Part shown: in pieces, positions 7,414 through 16,656 of the stretch | Numbering within the stretch: position 1 is the first letter of the stretch | How the letters are laid out: each line of letters starts with the position of its first letter | NCBI GenBank assembly: GCA_034429745.1 | Contig: DAOUFY010000018.1 | Span: 1 to 34,142 of the forward strand | Source of the DNA: JBAXBF01 sp034429745 | GTDB lineage: Bacteria; Chloroflexota; Anaerolineae; Anaerolineales; DRKV01 | Reading direction: 5' to 3' | Length of the DNA: 34,142 nucleotides | The notes under the pieces: model-generated | The model's database searches: none | What the model was told of the DNA's origin: nothing | Seen by the model: only the letters and a program-made list of their open reading frames with translations | Position numbers and translations under genes: made by a program

Positions 7414-9849
7414 ATGAAAGCTCGGTATAAAGCTTTTTGGCGGGTTAGGCTTTACCTTCCTAATAACTGTTGGATATTATTGGGGTTGCTTGTTACTTTT
7501 CTGCTAAATTCCCTTGGCTGCAACACCATCTCTACATCCTCTGCAGGAACTCGTGCCAATATACAAATCTTAACACCAACTCAACCGCCCTCTCAAAAAT
7601 ACATGCAATTCGCAGACGAGCTTAACAGACCCCAATTCTTCCTTCCTTCAACTGGCAGACAGGCTTCAGCTAATATGCAAACGGAACTATCACCCAACAG
7701 TCAGCCACAAACGGGATTCTGTTCATACACAGATCAGCAGCAGACCTCCTGCGAGGAAAAGGTAGAAAATCCACTTCCGACCCCGCCGACAAGCCTGTTG
7801 ACCCCATCTGCTAATACCATTTATTACGGCAAAGCCGTACAGCCCTCGTCTTGTGCAGATTTCATTTGTCCCCTATCTACGCTCAGGGCAACGCGTTTAA
7901 TGCAGCGCTCTATTGACAAAAACGTCCTCTCGCTTTCTTCCGCGGTTGCGGATAGTGTTCGCAATCGAGTCTATGTTATCGGTCGCTTATCCCCTTACAT
8001 AGCTGTTCTCGATGGTGTAACAGAAGAATGGCAAAGCATCTTAGATTGCTCTTACCCTTTAGAGAATATTCAAAAGAGAATCTATTTCGATCCGCTTGCC
8101 AATTATTTGTACATTATTGACTTATCCAATCAACAGCTTAAGCGCATTGACATCGCTAGCGGAACAACCGTTGGACCTATCATTCTACCCGAAGGTGAAG
8201 GCATCGCAGCCGTGGATACCCTACGCGGGCGTTTATATCTCTTCAGCAGAAAACCACCTTTTTTCACTATTGTAGATGGTAAAAACCTTAATCGGCTAGT
8301 AACCAGCAACAATCTGCCTGCCACAATCATTGATGCAACTTATCATGAAGACACTGATTCGCTCATCTTATTAAATTCTATCTCCGATACTGAAGGCGAA
8401 ATAATTCTCTGGGATGCAAAAACAAACACCATAAAAGCAAAGCTTTATTTCCCCATAGAACCAGAAACGACTCTCCAAAGATTAGCCGTTGACTCGAGCG
8501 AAATACGCTTTTTTGTCTTCAGCAGCCGCTGGATTTTGGTCATACAGCAAGATGGAAAAGTGCTCAAACAGTTTCCCCTGCCTCAAGACATCATGTTTAA
8601 AGCAATGGCATATGATCCATCTCACGATATTCTAGCCATAGCCGGCACCAAATGTCAACAAAATGCTCTTAGTTGCCGCGGCGGGCAAGTTTACTTTTTC
8701 AATCCTACTTCTGGCACCTTCATCTCGCATCTAGCCGTCGGTGATGCCCTCAATGGATTAATCTTCAACCCCGCCAATTATCATTTTTATGCTTTTGGCG
8801 AACAAGAACCCGGTTTATGGAGCATTTCAGCTGATGCAATCGTTGAAGAGCCTTATCTTATTCCTCTTGGAGATAGCATCGAGCAAGTCGTTTTATCTCA
8901 GCAAGGTAGAAAAATTTTTTGGAACAGTCGTTATGGAGATGCTTATCTCATCGGCTACAATATTGATGACGGCACTTACGAGGTGGTTACCAGCAATCGC
9001 ATGCCCACTCCCTTGCGCATCATCCAAGATGGACAAAACATCGAACATTTGTTTGTCCTCAACGCTTGGGATAGCCGCCTCAACATTTTCCGTACCCAGC
9101 CTCACATCAGCTGGGAAAACGCCATTGATTTTGGCTTGCCTGTCAACACTTCTGCTTGTTTACCAGACCTTGCTATAGACAGTGAGCATAGCCTTGCTTT
9201 TGCTGCATTTCCACAATTCAGAAAAATCGCCATTGCCGATTGGGAAAACGGCAACACTTTAGGGTATATTGAAATAAGCAAGGAAATAAGCCAAAATCTG
9301 CCCAGCGAAGGCTGCGACACACAAGCCCAACTTCAACTATTAGCGAACCCAAAAGAACAACAACTCTACATTCTCCTCAATCAAAAGCAACATCACCGCC
9401 TGTTGATTTATCACTCCCTGCCGCCTTTTTCACTGATCAAAGACATTAACCTAAACCACCTGGATTGGAAGCTCATCGAACGCTCTGCGGTCATGGAATT
9501 GTTATTCCTAGATAGCGAATTCAATCGTCTCTTTATTGGTCCTTATGCTTTCGACATACAGGCCTTGACTTTAACCAACGAAAAGTTATCCCGAGGACAG
9601 GCAGTGTTTGCCATTGATCCGTTAACCAACAGTTATCTAGCTATTGGTGTTGAGGAAGGGAGTGAACGATTATCCTATGTGATATTAGCTTTGTTTAGAA
9701 AATCCTTATCCATGCGTCAAAGCCAGGTGCTGGCATCCGCCCGCTCCATTAGACCCGGCGTTGCTTTTGACCCTCAACGCAGGTTATTGTACGTGTCAGA
9801 TGCTGTAAAAGCTGAATTACAACTATTCAATGTAGGAAATTATCGCTAG
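7414..9849 (+). CDS. Large secreted or lipid-anchored beta-propeller-like protein
   Basis: About 811 residues. The N-terminus has a basic stretch, a hydrophobic helix (CWILLGLLVTFLLNSLGC) and a Cys that could be lipid-modified, although the lipobox is imperfect. A Ser/Thr/Pro/Gln-rich low-complexity linker (to about residue 150) follows. Many short strand-rich repeats come next, containing phrases such as YVIGRLSPYIAVLDG, RLYLFSRKPPFFTIVDG and RLLYVSDAVKAELQLFNVG, the pattern of YVTN/WD-like propeller blades. It is probably an extracytoplasmic binding or scaffold protein; ligand unknown. A TTG start at 7381 is in frame but lies upstream of the -10 box, so ATG 7414 is preferred. No Shine-Dalgarno sequence is present. 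The sbcC-like gene starts two bases after its stop. Confidence 0.82.
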   Translation: MKARYKAFWRVRLYLPNNCWILLGLLVTFLLNSLGCNTISTSSAGTRANIQILTPTQPPSQKYMQFADELNRPQFFLPSTGRQASANMQTELSPNSQPQTGFCSYTDQQQTSCEEKVENPLPTPPTSLLTPSANTIYYGKAVQPSSCADFICPLSTLRATRLMQRSIDKNVLSLSSAVADSVRNRVYVIGRLSPYIAVLDGVTEEWQSILDCSYPLENIQKRIYFDPLANYLYIIDLSNQQLKRIDIASGTTVGPIILPEGEGIAAVDTLRGRLYLFSRKPPFFTIVDGKNLNRLVTSNNLPATIIDATYHEDTDSLILLNSISDTEGEIILWDAKTNTIKAKLYFPIEPETTLQRLAVDSSEIRFFVFSSRWILVIQQDGKVLKQFPLPQDIMFKAMAYDPSHDILAIAGTKCQQNALSCRGGQVYFFNPTSGTFISHLAVGDALNGLIFNPANYHFYAFGEQEPGLWSISADAIVEEPYLIPLGDSIEQVVLSQQGRKIFWNSRYGDAYLIGYNIDDGTYEVVTSNRMPTPLRIIQDGQNIEHLFVLNAWDSRLNIFRTQPHISWENAIDFGLPVNTSACLPDLAIDSEHSLAFAAFPQFRKIAIADWENGNTLGYIEISKEISQNLPSEGCDTQAQLQLLANPKEQQLYILLNQKQHHRLLIYHSLPPFSLIKDINLNHLDWKLIERSAVMELLFLDSEFNRLFIGPYAFDIQALTLTNEKLSRGQAVFAIDPLTNSYLAIGVEEGSERLSYVILALFRKSLSMRQSQVLASARSIRPGVAFDPQRRLLYVSDAVKAELQLFNVGNYR

Positions 9850-9850
9850 T

Positions 9851-12448
9851 ATGGTCCCATTAAAGCTGATCATTAGTGGTTTTCTCTCTTATCGCGAAAA
9901 AGTTGAAATTGATTTTTCCGGCTTCGATTTGGCATGTATATCCGGCGCAAACGGAGCTGGAAAATCCAGTCTGCTTGATGCCATAACTTGGAATTTATTT
10001 GGCGAAGCTCGCAAGAATGACGATTCCGTCATCAATCTTCATCCTTCTGTAAACTCTGCCGAAGTAACCTTTTACTTTGAATATGAAAACAACATATATC
10101 GCATTTATCGCAGCTACCCGCGCAATAAAAGTGTTGTGCTGGAGTTTCATATTCTCACTAACCCAGAAAGCTATTGGAATGGTTCCGAACAACAGCTTGA
10201 ATGGAAGACCCTCACGGAAAGAAATAAAACAGAAACCCAAAAGCGAATCCAAAAGGTACTGAATCTCGATTATGAAACGTTTGTGAATGCTTCATTCTTT
10301 TTGCAGAACAAAGCTGACCAATTTGCCCAGCAGACTCCTAGCGAACGCAAACGCATTCTTTCCAACATTCTCGGTTTGGATATATGGGAAATCTATCGCG
10401 AGCGCGCCGCCGAGCGGCGAAGAGACGCTGAACTAGAAGCAAAAAACCTCGAATTTCGACTGCAGGAAATTGAACAAGAACTGCAAGAAGAAGCAGAGCG
10501 TAAATCTTTTCTAAAAAAGGTCGAAGAAGACCTTGCCGTCCTTGAAAAGAGTCGCAGCGCAAAAGAAAGTCAGCTGCAGACTGCTCTTCAACTCAACCAA
10601 ATGCTTGAAGAAAAACGCAGAAGGCTGCAGACATTAAAAACCCAAATGGAGCAAAACAAAGCAACTCTTGAAGAATGGCAAAACCGTCTTGCAGCTGCAA
10701 AAGAAGAACAACACACTTACCTTCAAATTCTTCAAAGGGCTTCTGAAATCAAAGCTGCTTATGCAGCTTGGGAACAACTTCGCAAAGAGCTGGAAAACTG
10801 GGATCAGAGTGCTGCACAGCATTATGAATATGAAAAAATTCGCACACCACTTCTTTCCCAAATTGCAGCCGAAAAAGCTCGTTTGGAACAAGAACTGCGG
10901 CATTTTCAGCAGCAGCAAGCTATGATCGCGCAGCAAGCTGATCTTCTCCCACCCCTTCAGCAGCGGATCACTGAGCTCGAGCAGACAATTCATGAATTGC
11001 AGTCAATATTAGAGCAGCGCCCACTTCTAGAGCAGAAAATCACCGAAACGCGCAACCTGCAAGCTGAGCTAAAGGCAGAAAACATTCACCTAAAGACAGA
11101 AATGGAGGAACTGCGCAAGCGCATTGAGCAAATCCTTCAGGAAGAAGATGCTCCCTGCCCAGTTTGCGGCAAGCCTTTACCTAAAGCCGAAAGAGAACAA
11201 CTCGTTGCTGAATTAACCGCTCAAGGCAAACAACGCGGTGATCGCTTCCGAACTAATAAAGAAAACCTCGAAAAATTGGATCAGCAAGAAAATGAACTCC
11301 AAGCAGAATTAAAATCGCTTGAAGAAAATGAAAGGCAGATCACAATTTTCTCCCAACAGCTCATTTCTCTGCAACAAGATATTGAAAAGATTAAGAATGA
11401 CATCGCTCTATGGGAACAGCAGCAGTTACCCCAAATGTCGTTGATAGCGAAATTGCTGGAGGAAAACACCTTTCTCCCCGAGGTGCGCAAGCAGCTTCAA
11501 GAAGTGGAAGCCCAAATGAAGGAACTTGGCTATGATGTAGCCGCTCATGATGCACTGCGCCGTGCTGAATCTGAAAGCCGATCTTGTCTTCAAGATGTTC
11601 AAATGCTCGAAAAAGCCCAGACCGCCATAGAACAGCTTGAAAAACAATGCACCGATCTGCAAACCAACATCAGCCAGCGGTTACAAGAGTTTACACAGCT
11701 GCAATTAGAAATAAATGAGCTTAGCACTTCATTATCAAAAGAAGAAGCCCAAATGCCCAACCTGGAACAAATAGAAGATGAAGTGTTTCAGCTTAAGGAA
11801 AAAGAAAACCTATTGCGTATGACTTTAGGCAGTGCTCAACAAAAAGTGGCAGTGCTGCAAGAACGCCGCATACAGCAAGCAATCTATCAAAACGAACTCC
11901 AAGAGAAGCTAAAATTGATTACTGCCTATAAGCAATTGGAACAGGCATTCGGGAAAAATGGCATTCCAGCGATTCTGATCGAACAAACCCTGCCCCTGAT
12001 TGAAGAAAAAGCCAACGACATCCTCGATCGGCTAAGCGAAGGAACGATGTTTGTGCGCTTTGTCACTCAAAAGCGATATAGAGATAGACAAAGAACCGAT
12101 GAATTGAGAGAAACTTTAGAGATTCAGATTACCGACGCAATGGGCACACGTGATTATGAAATGTATTCCGGCGGGGAAACTTTTCGGGTAAATTTCTCTA
12201 TTCGTTTGGCACTATCAGAATTGCTTACTCAACGAGCCGGCGCCCGCCTGCAAACATTGATCATTGATGAAGGTTTCGGCAGTCAAGATATGCTGGGACG
12301 GCAAAGGCTGATTGAAGCCATCCATACTATTCGCGAAGACTTTGCCAAGATATTGGTTATCACTCACATGGACGAAATTAAAGAAGCTTTCCCCACTCGT
12401 TTGGAAGTCGAAAAAACACCCAATGGCTCACGCGTAAGCATTATTTAA
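9851..12448 (+). CDS. sbcC: SbcC/Rad50-type SMC-like exonuclease ATPase
   Basis: 865 residues with the full SbcC/Rad50 layout. The Walker A is GANGAGKS (32-39). Two long coiled coils rich in Glu, Gln and Leu surround a central zinc hook CPVCG (C436, C439), almost exactly at mid-length. The ABC signature YSGGE spans 772-776 and the Walker B LIIDE has D806 and E807. In known systems SbcC pairs with the SbcD nuclease to open hairpins and trim DNA ends. No sbcD is visible next to it, unlike the usual sbcDC operon. Translation probably couples to the lipoprotein gene, because the stop TAG and start ATG are separated by one base and only a distant AGGA is seen. Confidence 0.9.
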   Translation: MVPLKLIISGFLSYREKVEIDFSGFDLACISGANGAGKSSLLDAITWNLFGEARKNDDSVINLHPSVNSAEVTFYFEYENNIYRIYRSYPRNKSVVLEFHILTNPESYWNGSEQQLEWKTLTERNKTETQKRIQKVLNLDYETFVNASFFLQNKADQFAQQTPSERKRILSNILGLDIWEIYRERAAERRRDAELEAKNLEFRLQEIEQELQEEAERKSFLKKVEEDLAVLEKSRSAKESQLQTALQLNQMLEEKRRRLQTLKTQMEQNKATLEEWQNRLAAAKEEQHTYLQILQRASEIKAAYAAWEQLRKELENWDQSAAQHYEYEKIRTPLLSQIAAEKARLEQELRHFQQQQAMIAQQADLLPPLQQRITELEQTIHELQSILEQRPLLEQKITETRNLQAELKAENIHLKTEMEELRKRIEQILQEEDAPCPVCGKPLPKAEREQLVAELTAQGKQRGDRFRTNKENLEKLDQQENELQAELKSLEENERQITIFSQQLISLQQDIEKIKNDIALWEQQQLPQMSLIAKLLEENTFLPEVRKQLQEVEAQMKELGYDVAAHDALRRAESESRSCLQDVQMLEKAQTAIEQLEKQCTDLQTNISQRLQEFTQLQLEINELSTSLSKEEAQMPNLEQIEDEVFQLKEKENLLRMTLGSAQQKVAVLQERRIQQAIYQNELQEKLKLITAYKQLEQAFGKNGIPAILIEQTLPLIEEKANDILDRLSEGTMFVRFVTQKRYRDRQRTDELRETLEIQITDAMGTRDYEMYSGGETFRVNFSIRLALSELLTQRAGARLQTLIIDEGFGSQDMLGRQRLIEAIHTIREDFAKILVITHMDEIKEAFPTRLEVEKTPNGSRVSII

Positions 12449-12464
12449 TAATCTTGTTACACCC

Positions 12465-14915
12465 ATGAAGCGATTCAGCATACTCCTCATTAACAGCTTT
12501 CTTGCAGTTGCCCTTGCAGCCTGCAGTGTTTTGGGTGAAGCTTTGCAGCGTCCCAAACCTAAGTCGGTTTTATCTTCCCCTGAACCTCCAAAAGGCATTC
12601 CCTCACCAACCCCTATCCCTTCGCCCACCTTCACTCCGCAGCCTGAGGAAGCGCCTCTCATTGGCAAAGGAGCACGGCAGCTTATGGAAGGAGATTGGGA
12701 AGGCGCTCAAGCGACGTTTGAAGAAGCTTATGCCCAAGCTGTTGATCCTGATGAACAAAGTGCAGCTCTGCTTGGTCAAGGACGAACGGCTTTTCAACGC
12801 GGCGATCATGGTGTCGCTTTGAACATCTTACGCAGCGTAACTGAACGTTTTCCCGATTCACCATATAAAGCCCATGCTTGGTTTTTCTTAGGGCAAACTT
12901 ATGAAGCCCTTCAGCGGTACGCTGAAGCCATTCAAGCATATCAGCAGTACCTCACTCTGCGCCCGGGGATGATCGATTCGTATGTGCATGAACTCATCGC
13001 GAATAATTACGAAAACATGAATGACTGGGCAAATGCTCTTCTGGCATATCAAGAAGCCCTAAAAGCAGAAAGGGCCGGCAGTACAATTGCTTTAGAAGTT
13101 CAATTAGCCAAAGCTTATGCTAGAACCGCAGCCCATGAAACCGCCATCGTCATGTACGACGATATTTCCCAACGTTCTGATCAGGATTACATAAAAGCTC
13201 AAATGCTTTTGCTCAAAGGACAATCCTTTTTAGCGTTAGAAAGAAGAGACGAAGCTTACGCGGTATTTATGGACTTAGTGGAAAAGTACCCACAATCGTA
13301 TGATGCTTATACCGCCCTGGTAACCTTAGTCAATGCTAATGTACCGGTCAATGAATTGAGTCGCGGCATTGTGGATTACTATGCCGGCGAATATGGGGCT
13401 GCCTTCGCCGCTTTAGAACGGTATTTGGTTTCTGGCAAAGGCGAAGCAAACACCAATGCAGCCGCACTGTATTTTCGCGGCTTATGTTTTCTTGCCCGAA
13501 AAGAATATCAAGCTGCGGTGAAAGAATTTGAAAAGCTTATTCAAACTTATCCCCAATCTGCCTATACCGACAAAGCTTACGAACAAAAAGGCTATATACA
13601 ATGGAATTATCTGAATCAATACCCGGCAGCCATTGACACATTCCTAAGCTACACTCAAAAATATCCTCAAGAAAAGCGGGCTGCTGAATTTTTATTTTTT
13701 GCCGCCCAAGTAGCCGAAAGATCAGGCGACCTAGAACAATCAGCGAAAATTTATGAACGCATATCCGTAGAATATCCGCAATGGGAAAAAGCCTTTCGGG
13801 CAGCTTTTTTGTCTGGCATTATGCGCTACCGCCTGCTTCAGGCAGCTCAAGCACAAGCCGATTGGCAGCGAGCCCTAGGCATGACAACGTCTCCCGAAGA
13901 GCGAGTACTTATCCTGTTTTGGATGGGAAAAGCCCAGCGGGTGCAAGGCAATGAGACGGCTGCCCGCCAATATTGGCAGCAGGTACAGGAAATGGACCCC
14001 AATGGATACTATGGAGGACGCGCCCGCCAACTGCTGAGCGGCGATTCTCAGCTTGTGCAATCCCCCTTTACCCCGCCTGCGCTCTATGAACTGGTAGATA
14101 ATGACCCTAAAGAACGCAGCGGAGCTGAGTTATGGTTGAAAAGCACTTTTAACTTGCCCCAAGACACAGACTTATCTTCATTAGGACCCCTTTTGCAAGA
14201 TAAACGCCTTTGGCGCGGCACGGAGTGTTGGGCTCTTGGTTTCTACACAGAAGCCAATGAAGAATTTAACTCCCTGCAAAAAGCGATTGAAAATGAGCCT
14301 GCCAATTTGTATCGCTTAGCGAATTATCTCTACCGTTTAGGTGCCTACCGAACAGTAATTTTTACTGCTCGTCGTATTCTGGATTTAAGCGGTATTCCCC
14401 CAGAATCTCTACTAAGCGCGCCGCGTTATTTCAACCGATTGCGGTTTGGGGTTTATTTCAAAGAATTGTTTATTGAGGCTGGTGAAAAATACCAACTTCA
14501 TCCACTATTCTTGTTCAGTGTTGCCCGCCAAGAAAGCATGTTTCAAATCGTCAGTCATTCGGATGCCGGCGCGCGCGGCATTATGCAGGTGATCCCTTCT
14601 ACCGGCGAAAATATTGCCCAACAGTTAGGCTGGCCCCCCAATTATCAAGCAGAGGATCTTTTCCGGCCAAAAGTCAGTGTGATTTTTGGCAGTTATTATC
14701 TATCAAAAATGCGGGAAATGTTTAATGGGGATCTGGTTGCTGCCTTAGCTGCCTACAATGGCGGCCCAGGCAACGCAACCCAATGGAAATCACTTGCTCC
14801 GGATGACATTGACCTCTTTGTGGAGAGCATCCGTTTTGAAGAAACGCGCAATTACATCCGCAATGTCTTCGAAAACTTTATGATGTATTCTCTGCTCTAT
14901 ACCCGCGAGCCGTAG
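12465..14915 (+). CDS. TPR-containing lytic transglycosylase lipoprotein
   Basis: 816 residues. A signal peptide with lipobox LAAC (C20) is followed by a Pro/Ser/Thr linker (SPTPIPSPTFTPQPEE). A long array of TPR-like helical hairpins runs over about residues 65-530. A C-terminal Slt/GH23 domain lies at about 670-790. The catalytic glutamate is E690 in ARQESMF, and the fold motifs GARGIMQVIPSTG and AALAAYNGGPGN are intact. It should cleave peptidoglycan glycan strands at the outer face of the membrane, with the TPR part binding partners or wall. The start 16 bases after sbcC lacks a clear ribosome binding site. It resembles Slt70 in arrangement (helical superhelix plus GH23), but as a lipoprotein. 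Confidence 0.9.
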   Translation: MKRFSILLINSFLAVALAACSVLGEALQRPKPKSVLSSPEPPKGIPSPTPIPSPTFTPQPEEAPLIGKGARQLMEGDWEGAQATFEEAYAQAVDPDEQSAALLGQGRTAFQRGDHGVALNILRSVTERFPDSPYKAHAWFFLGQTYEALQRYAEAIQAYQQYLTLRPGMIDSYVHELIANNYENMNDWANALLAYQEALKAERAGSTIALEVQLAKAYARTAAHETAIVMYDDISQRSDQDYIKAQMLLLKGQSFLALERRDEAYAVFMDLVEKYPQSYDAYTALVTLVNANVPVNELSRGIVDYYAGEYGAAFAALERYLVSGKGEANTNAAALYFRGLCFLARKEYQAAVKEFEKLIQTYPQSAYTDKAYEQKGYIQWNYLNQYPAAIDTFLSYTQKYPQEKRAAEFLFFAAQVAERSGDLEQSAKIYERISVEYPQWEKAFRAAFLSGIMRYRLLQAAQAQADWQRALGMTTSPEERVLILFWMGKAQRVQGNETAARQYWQQVQEMDPNGYYGGRARQLLSGDSQLVQSPFTPPALYELVDNDPKERSGAELWLKSTFNLPQDTDLSSLGPLLQDKRLWRGTECWALGFYTEANEEFNSLQKAIENEPANLYRLANYLYRLGAYRTVIFTARRILDLSGIPPESLLSAPRYFNRLRFGVYFKELFIEAGEKYQLHPLFLFSVARQESMFQIVSHSDAGARGIMQVIPSTGENIAQQLGWPPNYQAEDLFRPKVSVIFGSYYLSKMREMFNGDLVAALAAYNGGPGNATQWKSLAPDDIDLFVESIRFEETRNYIRNVFENFMMYSLLYTREP

Positions 14916-14991
14916 GTATTTTTATTACTACCTTACACTGGCAAACCTGTTCACATAACAACCCAAAACCATCATTAACACTTATTTATTT

Positions 14992-15585
14992 TTACAACAG
15001 CTTTTCCACCAGCCGCTTAATAAATTTGCGCCGTGACTCCTCATTGTGCATATCTATTCCAAAACCTCGCTGAAACACTTGGGGAGCCAAAGCCATCATC
15101 AATGCCGCTGAACTGATTTGGGTTAACGCATATCCCAGTTCTTCATCATCGCCCTGCCAACCATGCTCTTTTAAATCTTTTGAAAGGCACTGCAAATACT
15201 CGTTCAATCGGCGCTGCACCTCTTCATCTACAACACCTTGAGAAAAAAGCGAATAGAAATGAGCTCGTACAATACCAGGGTATCTGCATGCCCCTTCAAC
15301 CAGATTGTTAAAAATATCCTCACAACGTTCTTTGGGTGTTAGAGCAGTAAGACGTTCAAAATCTTTTAAATCAAAAGCATTGTCTAAAGTTATTTGGAGT
15401 GCTTTCTTAATCAAAACATCTTTGCTGCGAAAATAATAATTTACCGCTGCGCCGTTAACATTTGCCATCGCAGCAATCCGCCGATTAGTGGTTTTCTTAA
15501 TCCCGTATTTTTCTATGCACTCAATTGTAGCTAAAATGATTCTCTCTTCAACACTGCCGGGTTTTACACCTGTTTCATCACTCAT
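14992..15585 (-). CDS. TetR/AcrR family transcriptional regulator
   Basis: A 197-residue repressor-type protein. The N-terminal helix-turn-helix spans about residues 15-60: IILATIECIEKYGIKKTT then NRRIAAMANVNGAAVNYYFRSKD, the classic TetR pattern. The C-terminal ligand and dimer domain is divergent. ATG 15585 is chosen because AAGGAG stands 6 bases before it. A longer frame to 15669 exists but would add residues with no TetR character. Its first 8 bases (ATGAGTGA) overlap the end of the upstream SDR gene, so translation is coupled. It probably controls its own operon and the divergent SDR gene. Confidence 0.9.
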   Translation of the reverse strand: MSDETGVKPGSVEERIILATIECIEKYGIKKTTNRRIAAMANVNGAAVNYYFRSKDVLIKKALQITLDNAFDLKDFERLTALTPKERCEDIFNNLVEGACRYPGIVRAHFYSLFSQGVVDEEVQRRLNEYLQCLSKDLKEHGWQGDDEELGYALTQISSAALMMALAPQVFQRGFGIDMHNEESRRKFIKRLVEKLL

Positions 15586-16492
15586 ATTTTTCTCCTTTAT
15601 TCTCTTGTTCTTCAGGCAAACCACAAAAACGACAGGAAAGCTGCCATAATTGACGCCCAAGTTCTTCACGATACACTAGCGGATTGGGCTTCTTCGGCTG
15701 TGAATTATACCAATAAGGTTCTTCTTGCTGCATAACTTCCAAAGAACTTGCAAGGTGGAGAATAGTTTGGCTTGGTACACTAGGGTGCACTCCTGAGCGA
15801 CTGCGCATATTCCAAAACCAGCGAATAAAACCGCCGCTTCCTTTTGCTCCAATCTCTGTCTGCACTAAACCAGGATCAACCGCAAAAGCACGGCATCTCG
15901 AAGATGCATAACGGCGATTGAACTCCACTGTGAACAATACATTTGCTAATTTAGATACTTTATATTCCCATAAGCCATTATAAATAAATGGGCGATTGAG
16001 ACGGGATAAATTCAAAAAAGTCCGCTGATGCGAATCAGAACTAACCGTGATCACGCGCGCACTAGAAGATTTATTTAAGTAAGGCAGCAATAAATGCGTT
16101 AGCAGAAAAGGTGCCAAATGGTTGACTGCCAAGGTGAGTTCTATGCCATCTTCCGTGCGGATGTACTTTTCTGAAAAAAGACCTGCGTTGTTGACCAAAA
16201 TATCCAGCTGTTGAAAACCTGCCTGCTCCAGGGTTTGAGAAACCGCTACTGCCAGCTGACGCACCTGCTGTTGTATAGATAAATCAGCCAAAACAAACTG
16301 TATGGAAGCTTGCGGTACCTGGGCTTTTATCCAGTTTTCCGCCTCCTTGCAACGCGTAACCGAGCGCCCAACTCCAATAACCCAAGCTCCCTGCTGGGCA
16401 AGCGTTAAAGCGGAATACAATCCTATACCTGAGGTCGCCCCAGTTACTACGGCTGTTCTGCCTTCCAGCAATTGATGATGATTATTATTCAT
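15578..16492 (-). CDS. Short-chain dehydrogenase/reductase (retinol dehydrogenase-like)
   Basis: A 304-residue classical SDR. The cofactor motif is GATSGIG (18-24), the structural NNAG is 101-104, the catalytic Ser is in VITVSSDSH (151-152), and YKVSK holds Y177 and K181. The arrangement around WEYKVSKLANVLF resembles retinol dehydrogenase/WWOX-type SDRs. Arg44 after the second strand (GVGRS) suggests NADP(H). Substrate is unknown, probably a lipid-like alcohol or ketone. AAGGAG precedes ATG 16492. It is the first gene of a two-gene operon with the overlapping TetR gene. Confidence 0.9.
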   Translation of the reverse strand: MNNNHHQLLEGRTAVVTGATSGIGLYSALTLAQQGAWVIGVGRSVTRCKEAENWIKAQVPQASIQFVLADLSIQQQVRQLAVAVSQTLEQAGFQQLDILVNNAGLFSEKYIRTEDGIELTLAVNHLAPFLLTHLLLPYLNKSSSARVITVSSDSHQRTFLNLSRLNRPFIYNGLWEYKVSKLANVLFTVEFNRRYASSRCRAFAVDPGLVQTEIGAKGSGGFIRWFWNMRSRSGVHPSVPSQTILHLASSLEVMQQEEPYWYNSQPKKPNPLVYREELGRQLWQLSCRFCGLPEEQENKGEKYE

Positions 16493-16527
16493 TTATTATC
16501 TCCTTATTTATGCTATTCATCGCCTCT

Positions 16528-16556
16528 ATTATATCCTTATCTTAATTGGATGTCAA
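16528..16556 (-). promoter_or_regulatory. Consensus sigma70 promoter of the SDR-tetR operon
   Basis: On the minus strand TTGACA (16551-16556) and TATAAT (16528-16533) are separated by exactly 17 bases, a full match to consensus. The start of transcription should fall near 16521, about 28 bases before the SDR ATG. Confidence 0.82.
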
Positions 16557-16558
16557 TC

Positions 16559-16566
16559 ATACGTAT
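16559..16566. promoter_or_regulatory. ATACGTAT palindrome, candidate operator half
   Basis: A perfect 8-bp palindrome just behind the minus-strand -35 box. CATACGT recurs at 16638-16644 in the leader of the divergent gene. This makes the pair a candidate binding site set for the TetR protein. This is inference only. Confidence 0.3.
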
Positions 16567-16590
16567 TAATCATTTGTCTTAAACAATCTA

Positions 16591-16619
16591 TTGACATAAT
16601 TCATCAATCAAAGTATAAT
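16591..16619 (+). promoter_or_regulatory. Consensus sigma70 promoter of the second SDR gene
   Basis: TTGACA (16591-16596) and TATAAT (16614-16619) are 17 bases apart, a perfect consensus. Transcription should start near 16626, inside the dyad at 16622-16633. Confidence 0.85.
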
Positions 16620-16621
16620 TT

Positions 16622-16633
16622 AAACAGTTGTTT
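16622..16633. promoter_or_regulatory. Candidate operator dyad AAACA-GT-TGTTT
   Basis: A 5-bp inverted repeat with a 2-base centre that covers the predicted transcription start of the + strand SDR gene, the position where a repressor would block initiation. The neighbouring TetR gene supplies a candidate regulator. Confidence 0.4.
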
Positions 16634-16656
16634 TATACATACGTTAGGAGTGTCAA

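Noticed and set aside
14916..14991. Hairpin between the transglycosylase and tetR genes as terminator
   Set aside because: The GTAGGTA stem needs a bulge, is only about 7 bp and has no T run.
15586..15669. N-terminal extension of the TetR frame
   Set aside because: The strong AAGGAG points to ATG 15585, and the extension runs through the SDR coding end without TetR-like sequence.
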